From NCBI GenBank assembly GCA_002479415.1, contig DLMZ01000018.1, positions 20,840 to 39,286 of the forward strand: 18,447 nucleotides of DNA. The letters are read 5' to 3'. A model generated the notes under the pieces. The model searched no databases. It saw nothing but the letters and a program-made list of their open reading frames with translations, and was not told the origin of the DNA. Below, in pieces: positions 1-8,342 of this stretch. The stretch is from Firmicutes bacterium UBA7523 (GTDB lineage Bacteria; Bacillota; Dethiobacteria; Dethiobacterales; Dethiobacteraceae). The number at the start of each line of letters is the position of its first letter. Position 1 is the stretch's first letter. A program made the position numbers and the translations under genes.

Positions 1-2120
1 CAATTGCTCAAATAAAGCAAATGCTTAAGCTGCCGGGAGGTACTATTCGTGTCCTGGTTGAAGGATTATCGCGGGCGTCTGTCAGTGAAATAGTTGCTGC
101 TGAACCGTACTTTCAAGCTAGGGTCGATGAAGTTGAGGAAGACAACGATAAAAGTGTTGAAGTGGAAGCGTTAGTGCGCAGAGTAATGTATCAATTTGAG
201 CAATATATCAAACTAAACAAAAAGATTTCTCCTGAAACGTTAGTCACCGTTTCAGGAATTGATGAGCCTAGCAGGCTGGCTGATGTTATTGCTTCCCACC
301 TAACGCTGAAAATTAAGCAGAAGCAAGAAATTTTGGAGGCAACAGCATCACTTGACCGCCTGGATAAGCTTAGCGAGATATTAACCCATGAGATGGAGAT
401 TCTGGAAATTGAGCGCAAGATAAGTTTGCGTGTGCGCAAGCAAATGGAGAAGACACAAAAAGAGTATTACTTGCGCGAACAGATGAAAGCTATCCAAAAA
501 GAGTTGGGTGAGAAAGATGAGCGGATGGCTGAAGCCGATGAATACAGGGAAAAAATAGCTGAAGCTAAGTTGCCCGAGGATGTGGAAGAAAAAGCTTTAA
601 AAGAAGTGGATCGATTAGGTAAAATGCCGCCGGCAGCAGCCGAGGGCGTGGTAATTCGCAACTATCTTGATTGGCTTCTTTCTTTGCCCTGGCTGGTTCA
701 GACAAAAGATAGGTTAGATTTAACAGTGGCTGAGCAGGTCTTGGATGAAGATCATTATGGCTTGGAAAAAGTAAAGGAAAGAATTATTGAGTATCTCGCC
801 GTCAGGCAACTGGCGCAAAAACTAAAAGGGCCCATTGTTTGTCTTGTAGGGCCTCCCGGTGTAGGAAAAACTTCGTTGGCTAAATCTATTGCACGGGCGC
901 TGGAACGTAAATTTGTGCGCATTTCTTTGGGCGGCGTTCGAGATGAAGCGGAGGTGCGCGGTCACCGCCGTACCTATGTGGGAGCTATGCCGGGCAGAAT
1001 TATTCAGGCAATGCGGCAAGCCCAATCGCAAAACCCCGTTGTGCTTCTTGATGAAATTGATAAAATGTCTACTGATTTTCGCGGAGATCCTTCTGCGGCG
1101 CTACTTGAGGTTCTTGACCCGGAACAGAATAATACCTTTTCGGATCATTATTTAGAAACGCCGTTTGACCTTTCAAATGTAATGTTTATTACTACGGCCA
1201 ACACCCTTTACAATATTCCTCAGCCGTTGCTTGACAGAATGGAAACTATTTATATTCCCGGGTATACTGAGGAAGAGAAATTAACAATAGCTGAGAAGTA
1301 CTTACAGCCCAAGCAGCTAAAAGAACATGGATTGAACGAGGGGCAGCTTAATATTTCGGAAAATACCCTGCGTAAAATAATTCGTCAATATACCCGTGAA
1401 GCAGGGGTGAGAAACCTGGAAAGGCAGCTTGCTTCAATTTGCCGAAAAGCGGCAAAGGAATTGGTAAGAGACAAGAAGGAGCGCACTGTAATTACCGTGC
1501 AAAACATTGAAAAGTACCTGGGTATTCCCCGTTACCGCTTCGGAGTTGCTGAGAAAGAGGATGAGATGGGCGTTGCCACAGGATTGGCGTGGACGGAAGC
1601 AGGGGGCGACACCTTGGTTATTGAAGTAACGGTAATGAAAGGAAAAGGCAAGCTATTGCTCACCGGCAAACTAGGCGAGGTTATGCGAGAATCTGCTCAG
1701 GCCGGCCTATCATATATTCGCACACGTGCAAAGCAATTGGGAATCTCTGAGGATTTCCATGAGACACATGATATTCATATTCACATTCCTGAGGGCGCTA
1801 TTCCCAAGGACGGCCCTTCAGCCGGCATTACTATGGCGAGTGCCCTTGTTTCTGCGTTAACTCAAAAGCCTGCTAAAAGTACGGTGGCAATGACCGGCGA
1901 GATTACATTGCGCGGTCGTGTGCTTCCTATTGGCGGCGTTAAAGAGAAAGTCTTAGCTGCTCACCGTGCAGGGATAAAAACTATCCTGCTACCGGCAGAT
2001 AATAAAAAAGATATTTCGGAAATCCCGGATAATGTGCGTCGTAAGCTGGATTTTATCTTTGTGGAACATATGGATGAAGTGCTTAAGCATGCGATTGCGG
2101 AGCAAGTAAATGAAGGTTAA
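1..2120 (+). CDS. lon: ATP-dependent protease Lon (LonA type), 5' end missing
   Basis: Lon is a cytoplasmic AAA+ serine protease that unfolds and degrades damaged and regulatory proteins. The frame is open from base 3 with no stop, and the residues before the ATG at 21 (IAQIKQ) match the family sequence that precedes MLKLPGGT. The ATG at 21 is therefore internal and about 90 N-terminal residues lie outside the window. Counting from that Met, the order is: rest of the N-terminal substrate-binding domain and a coiled coil (about 1-225), AAA+ module with Walker A GPPGVGKT (K283) and Walker B VVLLDEID, then the protease domain with PKDGPSAG (catalytic S600) and GGVKEK (catalytic K643). All catalytic residues are present, so the protein should be active. 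The end overlaps engB by 11 bases, which suggests coupled translation. Confidence 0.96.
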   Translation, partial: IAQIKQMLKLPGGTIRVLVEGLSRASVSEIVAAEPYFQARVDEVEEDNDKSVEVEALVRRVMYQFEQYIKLNKKISPETLVTVSGIDEPSRLADVIASHLTLKIKQKQEILEATASLDRLDKLSEILTHEMEILEIERKISLRVRKQMEKTQKEYYLREQMKAIQKELGEKDERMAEADEYREKIAEAKLPEDVEEKALKEVDRLGKMPPAAAEGVVIRNYLDWLLSLPWLVQTKDRLDLTVAEQVLDEDHYGLEKVKERIIEYLAVRQLAQKLKGPIVCLVGPPGVGKTSLAKSIARALERKFVRISLGGVRDEAEVRGHRRTYVGAMPGRIIQAMRQAQSQNPVVLLDEIDKMSTDFRGDPSAALLEVLDPEQNNTFSDHYLETPFDLSNVMFITTANTLYNIPQPLLDRMETIYIPGYTEEEKLTIAEKYLQPKQLKEHGLNEGQLNISENTLRKIIRQYTREAGVRNLERQLASICRKAAKELVRDKKERTVITVQNIEKYLGIPRYRFGVAEKEDEMGVATGLAWTEAGGDTLVIEVTVMKGKGKLLLTGKLGEVMRESAQAGLSYIRTRAKQLGISEDFHETHDIHIHIPEGAIPKDGPSAGITMASALVSALTQKPAKSTVAMTGEITLRGRVLPIGGVKEKVLAAHRAGIKTILLPADNKKDISEIPDNVRRKLDFIFVEHMDEVLKHAIAEQVNEG

Positions 2121-2700
2121 GTCCTCCGAATTTGTGACAAGCGCCGTAAAGCCGGAGCAGTACCCTGACACGGCATTGCCGGAAATTGCTTTTGTAGGAC
2201 GCTCTAATGTTGGGAAGTCTTCTCTTTTGAACTGCTTGATTAACAGGAAGCAGTTAGCTCTTACCAGCGGGAAGCCGGGTAAGACCCGTCTTGTTAACTT
2301 TTTTATTATCAACCAAGCTTTTTATTTTGTGGATTTGCCGGGCTATGGTTATGCTCGTGTTTCTCAGGAAATGAAATCTAGCTGGGGGGAGTTTGTAGAA
2401 GGATATCTGCGGGACAGAGATGCGCTTAAACTGATTGTTTTCCTTGTAGATGTTCGTCATCCTCCTAGTGCTGATGACTTGGCCATGTATCGCTGGCTAA
2501 TTCATTTTAATCGCCCCACAGTTATTGTGGCTACTAAAGCAGATAAGGTTTCCCGTATGCATCGTCCTAAACATATTAAGCAGATTAGGGACAGCCTGGG
2601 GCTTGGCACAGAGGGGCCGGTGCTTCTTTTCTCCGTAAAGACCGGAGAGGGCAAGGAAGAGTTATGGCGAAGAATAGAGCAATATTTAAATAGAAACTAA
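2110..2700 (+). CDS. engB: Ribosome biogenesis GTP-binding protein EngB/YsxC/YihA
   Basis: This is an essential small GTPase of the TrmE-Era-EngA-EngB group that helps assemble the large ribosomal subunit. At 196 residues it has the usual family length. Motifs seen are G1 GRSNVGKS (30-37), the G2 region around KPGKTR (55-60), G3 DLPGYG (75-80), G4 TKAD (142-145) and G5 around SVKTG (175-179). The ATG at 2110 lies inside the end of lon; a modest GGAG at 2099-2102 is 7 bases upstream, so translation is probably coupled to lon. The lon-engB order is common in Firmicutes. A hairpin follows directly, which separates it from valS. Confidence 0.97.
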   Translation: MKVKSSEFVTSAVKPEQYPDTALPEIAFVGRSNVGKSSLLNCLINRKQLALTSGKPGKTRLVNFFIINQAFYFVDLPGYGYARVSQEMKSSWGEFVEGYLRDRDALKLIVFLVDVRHPPSADDLAMYRWLIHFNRPTVIVATKADKVSRMHRPKHIKQIRDSLGLGTEGPVLLFSVKTGEGKEELWRRIEQYLNRN

Positions 2701-2714
2701 GTTTAAACGCGGTA

Positions 2715-2758
2715 ACTTCCGGCACAAGCATCCGCTAAAGTGCCGGAAGTCTTGTTTT
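2715..2758 (+). terminator. Rho-independent terminator after engB
   Basis: A perfect 10-bp inverted repeat, ACTTCCGGCA (2715-2724) and TGCCGGAAGT (2741-2750), encloses a 16-base loop and is followed by a T-rich stretch (CTTGTTTTCT). It begins 14 bases after the engB stop and ends the lon-engB unit. The long loop and interrupted T-run make it somewhat weaker than the other terminators here. Confidence 0.75.
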
Positions 2759-2759
2759 C

Positions 2760-2788
2760 TTGACATCAAAGTAGCCATTAGATATATT
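2760..2788 (+). promoter_or_regulatory. Sigma-A-type promoter for valS-folC
   Basis: A perfect -35 TTGACA (2760-2765) is followed after 17 bases by TATATT (2783-2788, 5 of 6 to TATAAT). It begins right at the end of the engB terminator T-run, about 95 bases upstream of the valS ATG. A TATAAT at 2790-2795 is also present but would be 24 bases from this -35, so TATATT is preferred. Confidence 0.75.
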
Positions 2789-2809
2789 TTATAATAGAGC
2801 TAGGGGCGG

Positions 2810-2850
2810 CCTCAGACTGCAAAGCTTACTTTTCAGCTTGTAGCTTGAGG
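2810..2850 (+). other. Possible stem-loop in the valS leader
   Basis: The outer arms CCTCA (2810-2814) and TGAGG (2846-2850) can pair. Inside them CAAAGCT and AGCTTG can pair with one bulged A, leaving the loop TACTTTTC. There is no T-run after it, so it is not an intrinsic terminator, and no T-box consensus (AGGGTGGNACCGCG) is visible in the leader. It could be a leader structure affecting mRNA stability or translation, or chance. Confidence 0.25.
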
Positions 2851-2884
2851 GTTTCCCCGGGTTGGACTTTAAGGAGGATGTTCT

Positions 2885-5527
2885 ATGACTGTTAATAATA
2901 ATCTTGCGCCGGTTTATTCTCCCGCAGATGTGGAGGACAGGCTTTACAATGAGTGGTTGGAGCGGGAGTATTTTCGTGCTCCGGGAGACTCGACTAAAGA
3001 ACCTTTTACAATTGTGATTCCTCCTCCTAACGTGACCGGTTCGCTGCACATGGGGCATGCCTTGGATAACACCATTCAGGACATTCTCATTCGTCGTAAA
3101 AGAATGCAGGGTTTTGATACTCTTTGGCTGCCCGGTACGGACCACGCGGGGATAGCTACGCAAATTAAGGTTGAAGAACACTTAGCTGATGAAGGGACTA
3201 ATAGGCATGAACTGGGACGGGAAAAGTTTCTGGAGCGTGTCTGGGAGTGGAAAGAAGAATACCATGCCCGAATTGTAAAGCAGCTGCATAAGCTGGGAGT
3301 TTCATGCGATTGGTCGCGGGAACGTTTTACTATGGATGAGGGTTGTTCCCGTGCGGTAAGGGAAGTATTTGTTTCTCTGTATGAGAAAGATCTGATTTAC
3401 CGTGGGGATTATATAATTAATTGGTGTCCGCGCTGTCATACGGCTCTATCCGATATTGAGGTGGAGCATGAGGATAAGGAAGGGTCGCTGACATTCATAC
3501 GCTATCCTGTAGCGGAAGAAGACGGGCATATTGTGGTGGCTACAACACGGCCGGAAACTATGCTGGGGGATACGGCAGTGGCTGTGCATCCCAAGGATTC
3601 CCGCTACAGTCATTTAATAGGCAAGCATATTCTTTTACCGTTAATGGACAGAAAAATCCCAGTGATAGCCGATGAATATGTGGATCCTGATTTTGGCAGC
3701 GGTGCTGTAAAAATAACGCCGGCTCATGATCCAAATGACTTTGCTATGGCGGAGAGGCATGGGCTGCCTTCCATTGTGGTAATTGGAGATAACGGCTCAA
3801 TGACGGAGAAAGCGGGTAAATACGCAGGGCTTGACCGTTATGAGGCGCGTAAACAGGTTGTAGATGATTTAGATTCTTTGGGCGCCTTGTTGAAGACAGA
3901 GCTTCATACTCATGCCGTTGGTCAGTGTCAACGCTGCCATACAGTTATCGAGCCCCTTCTTTCAAAGCAGTGGTTCGTGCGTATGAAGCCTCTTGCCGTG
4001 CCTGCCATTGAAAAAGTAAAGAGTGGGGATATTCGATTTGTGCCGGAGCGGTTTACGAAGACCTACCTCAACTGGGTAGAGAATATTCGTGATTGGTGTA
4101 TTTCACGGCAGATTTGGTGGGGGCATCGTATACCGGCTTGGTATTGCGGCTGCGGAGAAATCATAGTTTCCCTAAGTGAACCGTCAGCTTGTCCCGAGTG
4201 CGGAGGCAGTGAGCTTAATCAGGATGAAGATGTTCTTGATACCTGGTTTTCCTCGGCTCTCTGGCCGTTTTCAACGCTGGGATGGCCGGATAAGACCGAT
4301 GATTTAGCTCATTTTTATCCTACGGATGTGCTTGTTACAGGCTATGATATAATTTATTTCTGGGTTGCCAGAATGATTTTCATGGGCTTGGAATTTATGA
4401 AGGAAGTTCCTTTTCATACTGTATATATTCACGGCTTAGTTCGGGATGCGCAGGGCCGGAAAATGAGCAAGTCTTTAGGAAATGGTATAGATCCGCTGGA
4501 AATTATTGATCAATACGGTTCAGATACGCTTCGATTTACACTAATAACAGGGCAGGCTCCGGGAAATGACCAGCGCTTTCGCCTGGAGAGTGTAGAAAAC
4601 AGCAGGAATTTTGCTAATAAGATATGGAATGCGTCCCGCTTTGTGCTGATGAATTTAGGTGATTTTTCTGCTGACCAGGTAGAGCTAACTAATCTTAGCG
4701 ACGCCGACCGCTGGATTTTGCATCGCTATAATATGACTGTTCAAGAGGTTGGCAGGCTTATGGATCAGTATGAGCTGGGAGAAGCGGCTCGTACTGTATA
4801 TGATTTTCTTTGGAGCGACTACTGTGACTGGTATATTGAAATGGCCAAGATACCTTTATATGCGGCAGAAAGTGAAGAGGAGAAGAAAACGGTTAGATCA
4901 GTGCTCACATTTGTACTGGACAGAACGCTGAGGATGCTTCATCCGTTTATGCCTTTCATTACCGAGGAAATATGGCAAAAACTTCCACATGACGGTGAAA
5001 CTGTGATGCTGTCTGCTTGGCCCGAGTACGATGCCGAGCTGGATTTCTCCGAAGCATACTCTAGGATGAACACGGTAATGGAAGTTGTCAGGACAGTTCG
5101 TTATTTGCGCAGCGAAATAAATCTGCCGCCCGGCAAGAAGGCTGATGTAGTATTGCAGGCGTCCGGCGAAGCGGCTGTTGCTCTCCAGTCAGGTCTGGCA
5201 ACACTAAAAAGGCTGGCTGCCATTGGAGAAGTTCAAATTACGACGGAATTATCGGAGAAGCCTAAGCAGGCGCTAACGGCGGTAGTGCCCGGTGTTGATA
5301 TATTCTTGCCTTTAGCTGGAGTTGTGGACTTATCTCAGGAGCTGCTCCGTTTGGAAAAGGAGTTAAAGAAGCTGGACGGAGAGCTAGTCCGTTCCCGTAA
5401 TAAATTATCTAACCAAGGGTTTCTGGCTAAAGCACCGGATGAAGTCATAGCCGAAGAGAAAGCAAAGGCGGAAGAGTACGCTAAGCTGCGGGAAAAGGTT
5501 CTTCTCCGCATTGAAAGCCTGAAATAG
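2885..5527 (+). CDS. valS: Valyl-tRNA synthetase
   Basis: This cytoplasmic class I aminoacyl-tRNA synthetase charges tRNA-Val with valine and edits misactivated threonine. At 880 residues it is full length. The class I signatures are PPPNVTGSLHMGH (HIGH variant HMGH, 55-58) and KMSKS (526-530). The CP1 editing insertion lies between them (roughly 190-350), with the typical TTRPETMLGDTAV sequence. Cysteine pairs CPRC, CQRC and CGCG/CPEC suggest zinc sites, as in bacterial ValRS of this type. An anticodon-binding helical domain and a C-terminal coiled-coil tRNA arm (about 815-880) follow. The ATG has a strong AAGGAGG (2871-2877) 7 bases upstream. folC follows after 18 bases, so the two are probably co-transcribed. 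Confidence 0.98.
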   Translation: MTVNNNLAPVYSPADVEDRLYNEWLEREYFRAPGDSTKEPFTIVIPPPNVTGSLHMGHALDNTIQDILIRRKRMQGFDTLWLPGTDHAGIATQIKVEEHLADEGTNRHELGREKFLERVWEWKEEYHARIVKQLHKLGVSCDWSRERFTMDEGCSRAVREVFVSLYEKDLIYRGDYIINWCPRCHTALSDIEVEHEDKEGSLTFIRYPVAEEDGHIVVATTRPETMLGDTAVAVHPKDSRYSHLIGKHILLPLMDRKIPVIADEYVDPDFGSGAVKITPAHDPNDFAMAERHGLPSIVVIGDNGSMTEKAGKYAGLDRYEARKQVVDDLDSLGALLKTELHTHAVGQCQRCHTVIEPLLSKQWFVRMKPLAVPAIEKVKSGDIRFVPERFTKTYLNWVENIRDWCISRQIWWGHRIPAWYCGCGEIIVSLSEPSACPECGGSELNQDEDVLDTWFSSALWPFSTLGWPDKTDDLAHFYPTDVLVTGYDIIYFWVARMIFMGLEFMKEVPFHTVYIHGLVRDAQGRKMSKSLGNGIDPLEIIDQYGSDTLRFTLITGQAPGNDQRFRLESVENSRNFANKIWNASRFVLMNLGDFSADQVELTNLSDADRWILHRYNMTVQEVGRLMDQYELGEAARTVYDFLWSDYCDWYIEMAKIPLYAAESEEEKKTVRSVLTFVLDRTLRMLHPFMPFITEEIWQKLPHDGETVMLSAWPEYDAELDFSEAYSRMNTVMEVVRTVRYLRSEINLPPGKKADVVLQASGEAAVALQSGLATLKRLAAIGEVQITTELSEKPKQALTAVVPGVDIFLPLAGVVDLSQELLRLEKELKKLDGELVRSRNKLSNQGFLAKAPDEVIAEEKAKAEEYAKLREKVLLRIESLK

Positions 5528-5545
5528 CTGCTGGAGGAATGCTGG

Positions 5546-6844
5546 TTGAATTATTTTGATGCATTAAATTGGATTCACGGCCTTTACCGTTTTGGTACTA
5601 ATCCCGGCCTTGGCCGTATTATCGAGCTACTAAGGATGTTGGGTAATCCGCAGGACGGCTTGCGGACAATTCATATAGCCGGCACTAACGGGAAAGGCTC
5701 AACTGCTGCCTTTCTCGCGTCCATGCTAACAGCGGAAGGTCATCGGGTAGGGCTGTATACATCGCCTTATCTGGAGACGTTTACTAATCGAATGGCTGTT
5801 GGTGGTATTGATATTGACCAATCCAGCTTGGCCGAGCTGGCGGAACGGATAAAGCCCATGGTAGATGAAATTGCTTTAACAGAGTTGGGACAGCCCACCG
5901 AATTTGAAGTGATAACAGCCATGGCATTTACCTATTTTGCCAGGTGTCGGCCGGATTGGGTAGTAGTTGAAACAGGTTTGGGCGGACGCCTAGATGCCAC
6001 CAATGTCATTGTTCCCCGTGTTTCGGTGATAACGAATATCGGGTTGGAACACACCCAGATACTGGGAGACTCCATAGCTGCAATCGCCGGGGAGAAAGCC
6101 GGTATAATTAAAGAGGGTGTACCGGTTGTTACAGCGGCGGAAAAGCCTGAAGCTCTGGAGGTGATAGAGCAGGCGGCGGCAGAAAAATCTGCTCCTTTAT
6201 ATACTGTTGGCTCAGATATTACCTACACAATAAAGTCATCCTCATTGGACGGGCAAGTATTTGATTATCATAGTAAGCAGGGAACATATGAAAATTTAAA
6301 GATAGTTCTGCTCGGAGAGCATCAGATTAGAAATGCTGCAACCGCTTTGGCGGCACGGGAATTGCTTAGCGACGGTGTTATAGACGGGGCAGTTCGCGTC
6401 GGATTAGCTGAAGCTCGCTGGCCGGGCAGGCTGGAGGTTTTTTCTCGCAGCCCCCTTGTGCTGGTTGACGGTGCCCACAATATTGATGGTTTTCAGGCAT
6501 TGCGCCGTGCGTTGCTTAACTTGTCGGCAGGGAAAAAGCTGCATCTGGTAATAGGTGTGCTGGGAGATAAGGCTGTGGAAGAGATTATTTCTTTAGCCGC
6601 CCCGTTGGCCACGGCCGGAATGGTTGTCACCAAGCCTGATAGCTGCCGTGCCGCTGATCCGCATGCGGTTGCTCGTATTGCCTCTCGGTATACCTCTCTT
6701 CCTGTTGTGGTTGAGGAAAATATTGCAGCAGCCGTAAATAAGGTGCTAGATTGCATGGTTGATGATGAGGCTCTTTGTGTTTGCGGTTCTCTGTATACAA
6801 TAAGTGAAGCTAGAGAGGCTCTTAAGCTTCGATATAATTCCTAG
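5546..6844 (+). CDS. folC: Folylpolyglutamate synthase / dihydrofolate synthase
   Basis: FolC is a cytoplasmic Mur-ligase-family enzyme that adds glutamate to dihydropteroate and/or reduced folates using ATP. At 432 residues it is of normal length. Visible motifs are HIAGTNGKGST (P-loop with K50), GLYTSPYL (69-76), VVETGLGGRLDATNV (about 140-154) and the later LVDGAHNIDG segment of the C-terminal Mur-ligase domain. The start is a TTG at 5546 with GGAGG at 5533-5537, 8 bases upstream; the ATG at 5539 is out of frame and hits a stop quickly. It follows valS by 18 bases, a common Firmicute arrangement. Whether it has both activities or only polyglutamylation cannot be told from sequence alone. 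Confidence 0.94.
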   Translation: MNYFDALNWIHGLYRFGTNPGLGRIIELLRMLGNPQDGLRTIHIAGTNGKGSTAAFLASMLTAEGHRVGLYTSPYLETFTNRMAVGGIDIDQSSLAELAERIKPMVDEIALTELGQPTEFEVITAMAFTYFARCRPDWVVVETGLGGRLDATNVIVPRVSVITNIGLEHTQILGDSIAAIAGEKAGIIKEGVPVVTAAEKPEALEVIEQAAAEKSAPLYTVGSDITYTIKSSSLDGQVFDYHSKQGTYENLKIVLLGEHQIRNAATALAARELLSDGVIDGAVRVGLAEARWPGRLEVFSRSPLVLVDGAHNIDGFQALRRALLNLSAGKKLHLVIGVLGDKAVEEIISLAAPLATAGMVVTKPDSCRAADPHAVARIASRYTSLPVVVEENIAAAVNKVLDCMVDDEALCVCGSLYTISEAREALKLRYNS

Positions 6845-6904
6845 TCGTAACATTATCAAAATATTCAGAAAATATTAAAGAATTATGTAATGTATGCAGG
6901 AGTT

Positions 6905-6950
6905 TTGTTAATTTTCTCGAATGACTTATTGTTTTACAGTGTTTTAACAA
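6905..6950 (+). promoter_or_regulatory. Weak candidate promoter and palindrome upstream of rnfC
   Basis: In the 149-base gap before rnfC, TTGTTA (6905-6910) and TATTGT (6927-6932) are 16 bases apart, each 4 of 6 to the sigma-A consensus. An imperfect palindrome with ends TTGTT and AACAA spans 6929-6950 and overlaps the possible -10. The spacing does not fit a redox-repressor Rex operator. The operon must have a promoter near here, but this assignment is tentative. Confidence 0.25.
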
Positions 6951-6993
6951 AAGAGGGATTGATTTTTTTATTTTAAGGGGTGAAGTAAACCGT

Positions 6994-8316
6994 ATGAGTT
7001 TTAAAACTTTTAAGGGTGGCGTCCATCCCGGGCATTTTAAAAGTGCTACGGAGAAAAAGCCTGTGGTGCCTGCCCGTCCGCCCACAATGGTGGTAATACC
7101 TATGGCTCAACATATCGGAGCTCCGTGTGAGCCGCTGGTTGCTGTGGGCGATGAAGTAAGGATGGGCCAAAAAATTGGTGACAGCAAGGGGTTTGTTTCC
7201 GCTCCTGTTCACGCCAGTGTATCGGGCAAGGTTGTGAAAATTGATAAATGCAACCATGCTTTGGGTCGTCCTGTTCAGGCCATATATATTGAATCGGACG
7301 GGTTGGATACCTGGCACGAGGATGTGCAGCCGAATCATAACTATAATGATTTAACTGCCGACGAGCTAAAGAAGATTATTAGGGAGAAAGGCATTGTGGG
7401 CATGGGAGGAGCAACCTTCCCAACCCATGTTAAGCTTTCCCCTCCGCCTGATGCGAAGATTGATTATGTTCTTATTAATGCGGCGGAATGTGAACCGTAT
7501 TTAACAGCTGACCACCGCGCTATGCTTGAGCGCCCGGATGAAATAATTATAGGTGTGCAGCTTGTTATGAAAGCAGTTAACGCGCCTAAGGCTTATATAG
7601 GCATTGAGGATAACAAGCTGGACGCAGTGGAAATTATGAAAAAGGCTGCGGAAGGGATTGCCGGCATTGAAGTTCATGCGCTGCACACAAAGTATCCGCA
7701 AGGCGCAGAGAAGCAGTTAATCAGCGTTCTTACCGGACGGGAAGTGCCGTCAGGCGGCTTGCCTTCGGCTGTGGGTTGTGTTGTGCAAAACGTGGGAACC
7801 TGTATTGCCATATCTGATGCGGTACGCTTTGGCAAACCGTTGATTGTGAGAAATGTAACTATCACCGGGTCTGCAATTAATGAGCCGAAGAATATGCTGG
7901 TTCGTGTAGGCACACTTATTGAGGAAGTTATTGAGCAGTGCGGCGGGTTTAAGCCAAATATTAAAAAGATGGTGCTCGGCGGGCCGATGATGGGATTAGC
8001 TCAGCCCGGACCGGAAAACCTGCCTGTTATTAAGGGGACATCCGGTATTCTTTGTTTAAGCGAAGATGAAGTTCAACTGCAGGAAATTGACAACTGTATT
8101 CGGTGTGGAAAATGTGTTGAAGCTTGCCCGGTGAGCATCATGCCCCTTTTTATCGGGTCTTCGGTGGAACAAGGCTTATACGAAAAAGCAGAAGCATACA
8201 ATGCTATGGACTGTATAGAATGCGGTTGCTGCACATATATTTGTCCCGCTAAACGGCCTTTAGTGCAGTGGATACGCATGGCAAAAGGTGACATTGCGGC
8301 TAAGCGCCGTAAGTAA
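6994..8316 (+). CDS. rnfC: Rnf complex subunit RnfC
   Basis: RnfC is the peripheral subunit of the Rnf ferredoxin:NAD+ oxidoreductase. It is thought to bind NADH/NAD+ and FMN on the cytoplasmic face and to carry two [4Fe-4S] clusters. The 440-residue protein shows an N-terminal barrel-sandwich region with HPGHFKSATEKKP, a glycine-rich nucleotide/flavin loop GMGGATFPTHVKL (from G136) followed by NAAECEPYLTADHR, and two ferredoxin motifs: CIRCGKCVEACP (C368, C371, C374, C378) and CIECGCCTYICP (C407, C410, C413, C417). The length matches the short Firmicute RnfC, without the long alanine-rich C-terminal tail of proteobacterial forms. The ATG has GGGGTGA (6977-6983) 10 bases upstream. It is the first gene of rnfCDGEAB. 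Confidence 0.97.
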   Translation: MSFKTFKGGVHPGHFKSATEKKPVVPARPPTMVVIPMAQHIGAPCEPLVAVGDEVRMGQKIGDSKGFVSAPVHASVSGKVVKIDKCNHALGRPVQAIYIESDGLDTWHEDVQPNHNYNDLTADELKKIIREKGIVGMGGATFPTHVKLSPPPDAKIDYVLINAAECEPYLTADHRAMLERPDEIIIGVQLVMKAVNAPKAYIGIEDNKLDAVEIMKKAAEGIAGIEVHALHTKYPQGAEKQLISVLTGREVPSGGLPSAVGCVVQNVGTCIAISDAVRFGKPLIVRNVTITGSAINEPKNMLVRVGTLIEEVIEQCGGFKPNIKKMVLGGPMMGLAQPGPENLPVIKGTSGILCLSEDEVQLQEIDNCIRCGKCVEACPVSIMPLFIGSSVEQGLYEKAEAYNAMDCIECGCCTYICPAKRPLVQWIRMAKGDIAAKRRK

Positions 8317-8342
8317 ACAGCTTGGTAAAGGAGGGAGAACAG

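Noticed and set aside
21..23. True start of lon at this ATG
   Set aside because: The frame is open upstream and encodes conserved Lon residues, and about 90 N-terminal residues would be missing.
2790..2795. TATAAT as the -10 of the valS promoter
   Set aside because: It is 24 bases from the TTGACA, too far; TATATT at 17 bases fits better.
6929..6950. Rex-type redox repressor operator upstream of rnfC
   Set aside because: The ends TTGTT and AACAA fit, but the total length is 22 rather than 18 and the inner positions do not match TTGTTAA-4-TTAACAA.
8322..8342. Longer RnfD starting at the TTG at 8322
   Set aside because: The extra residues would be encoded by the AAAGGAGG ribosome binding site itself; the ATG at 8343 is perfectly spaced.
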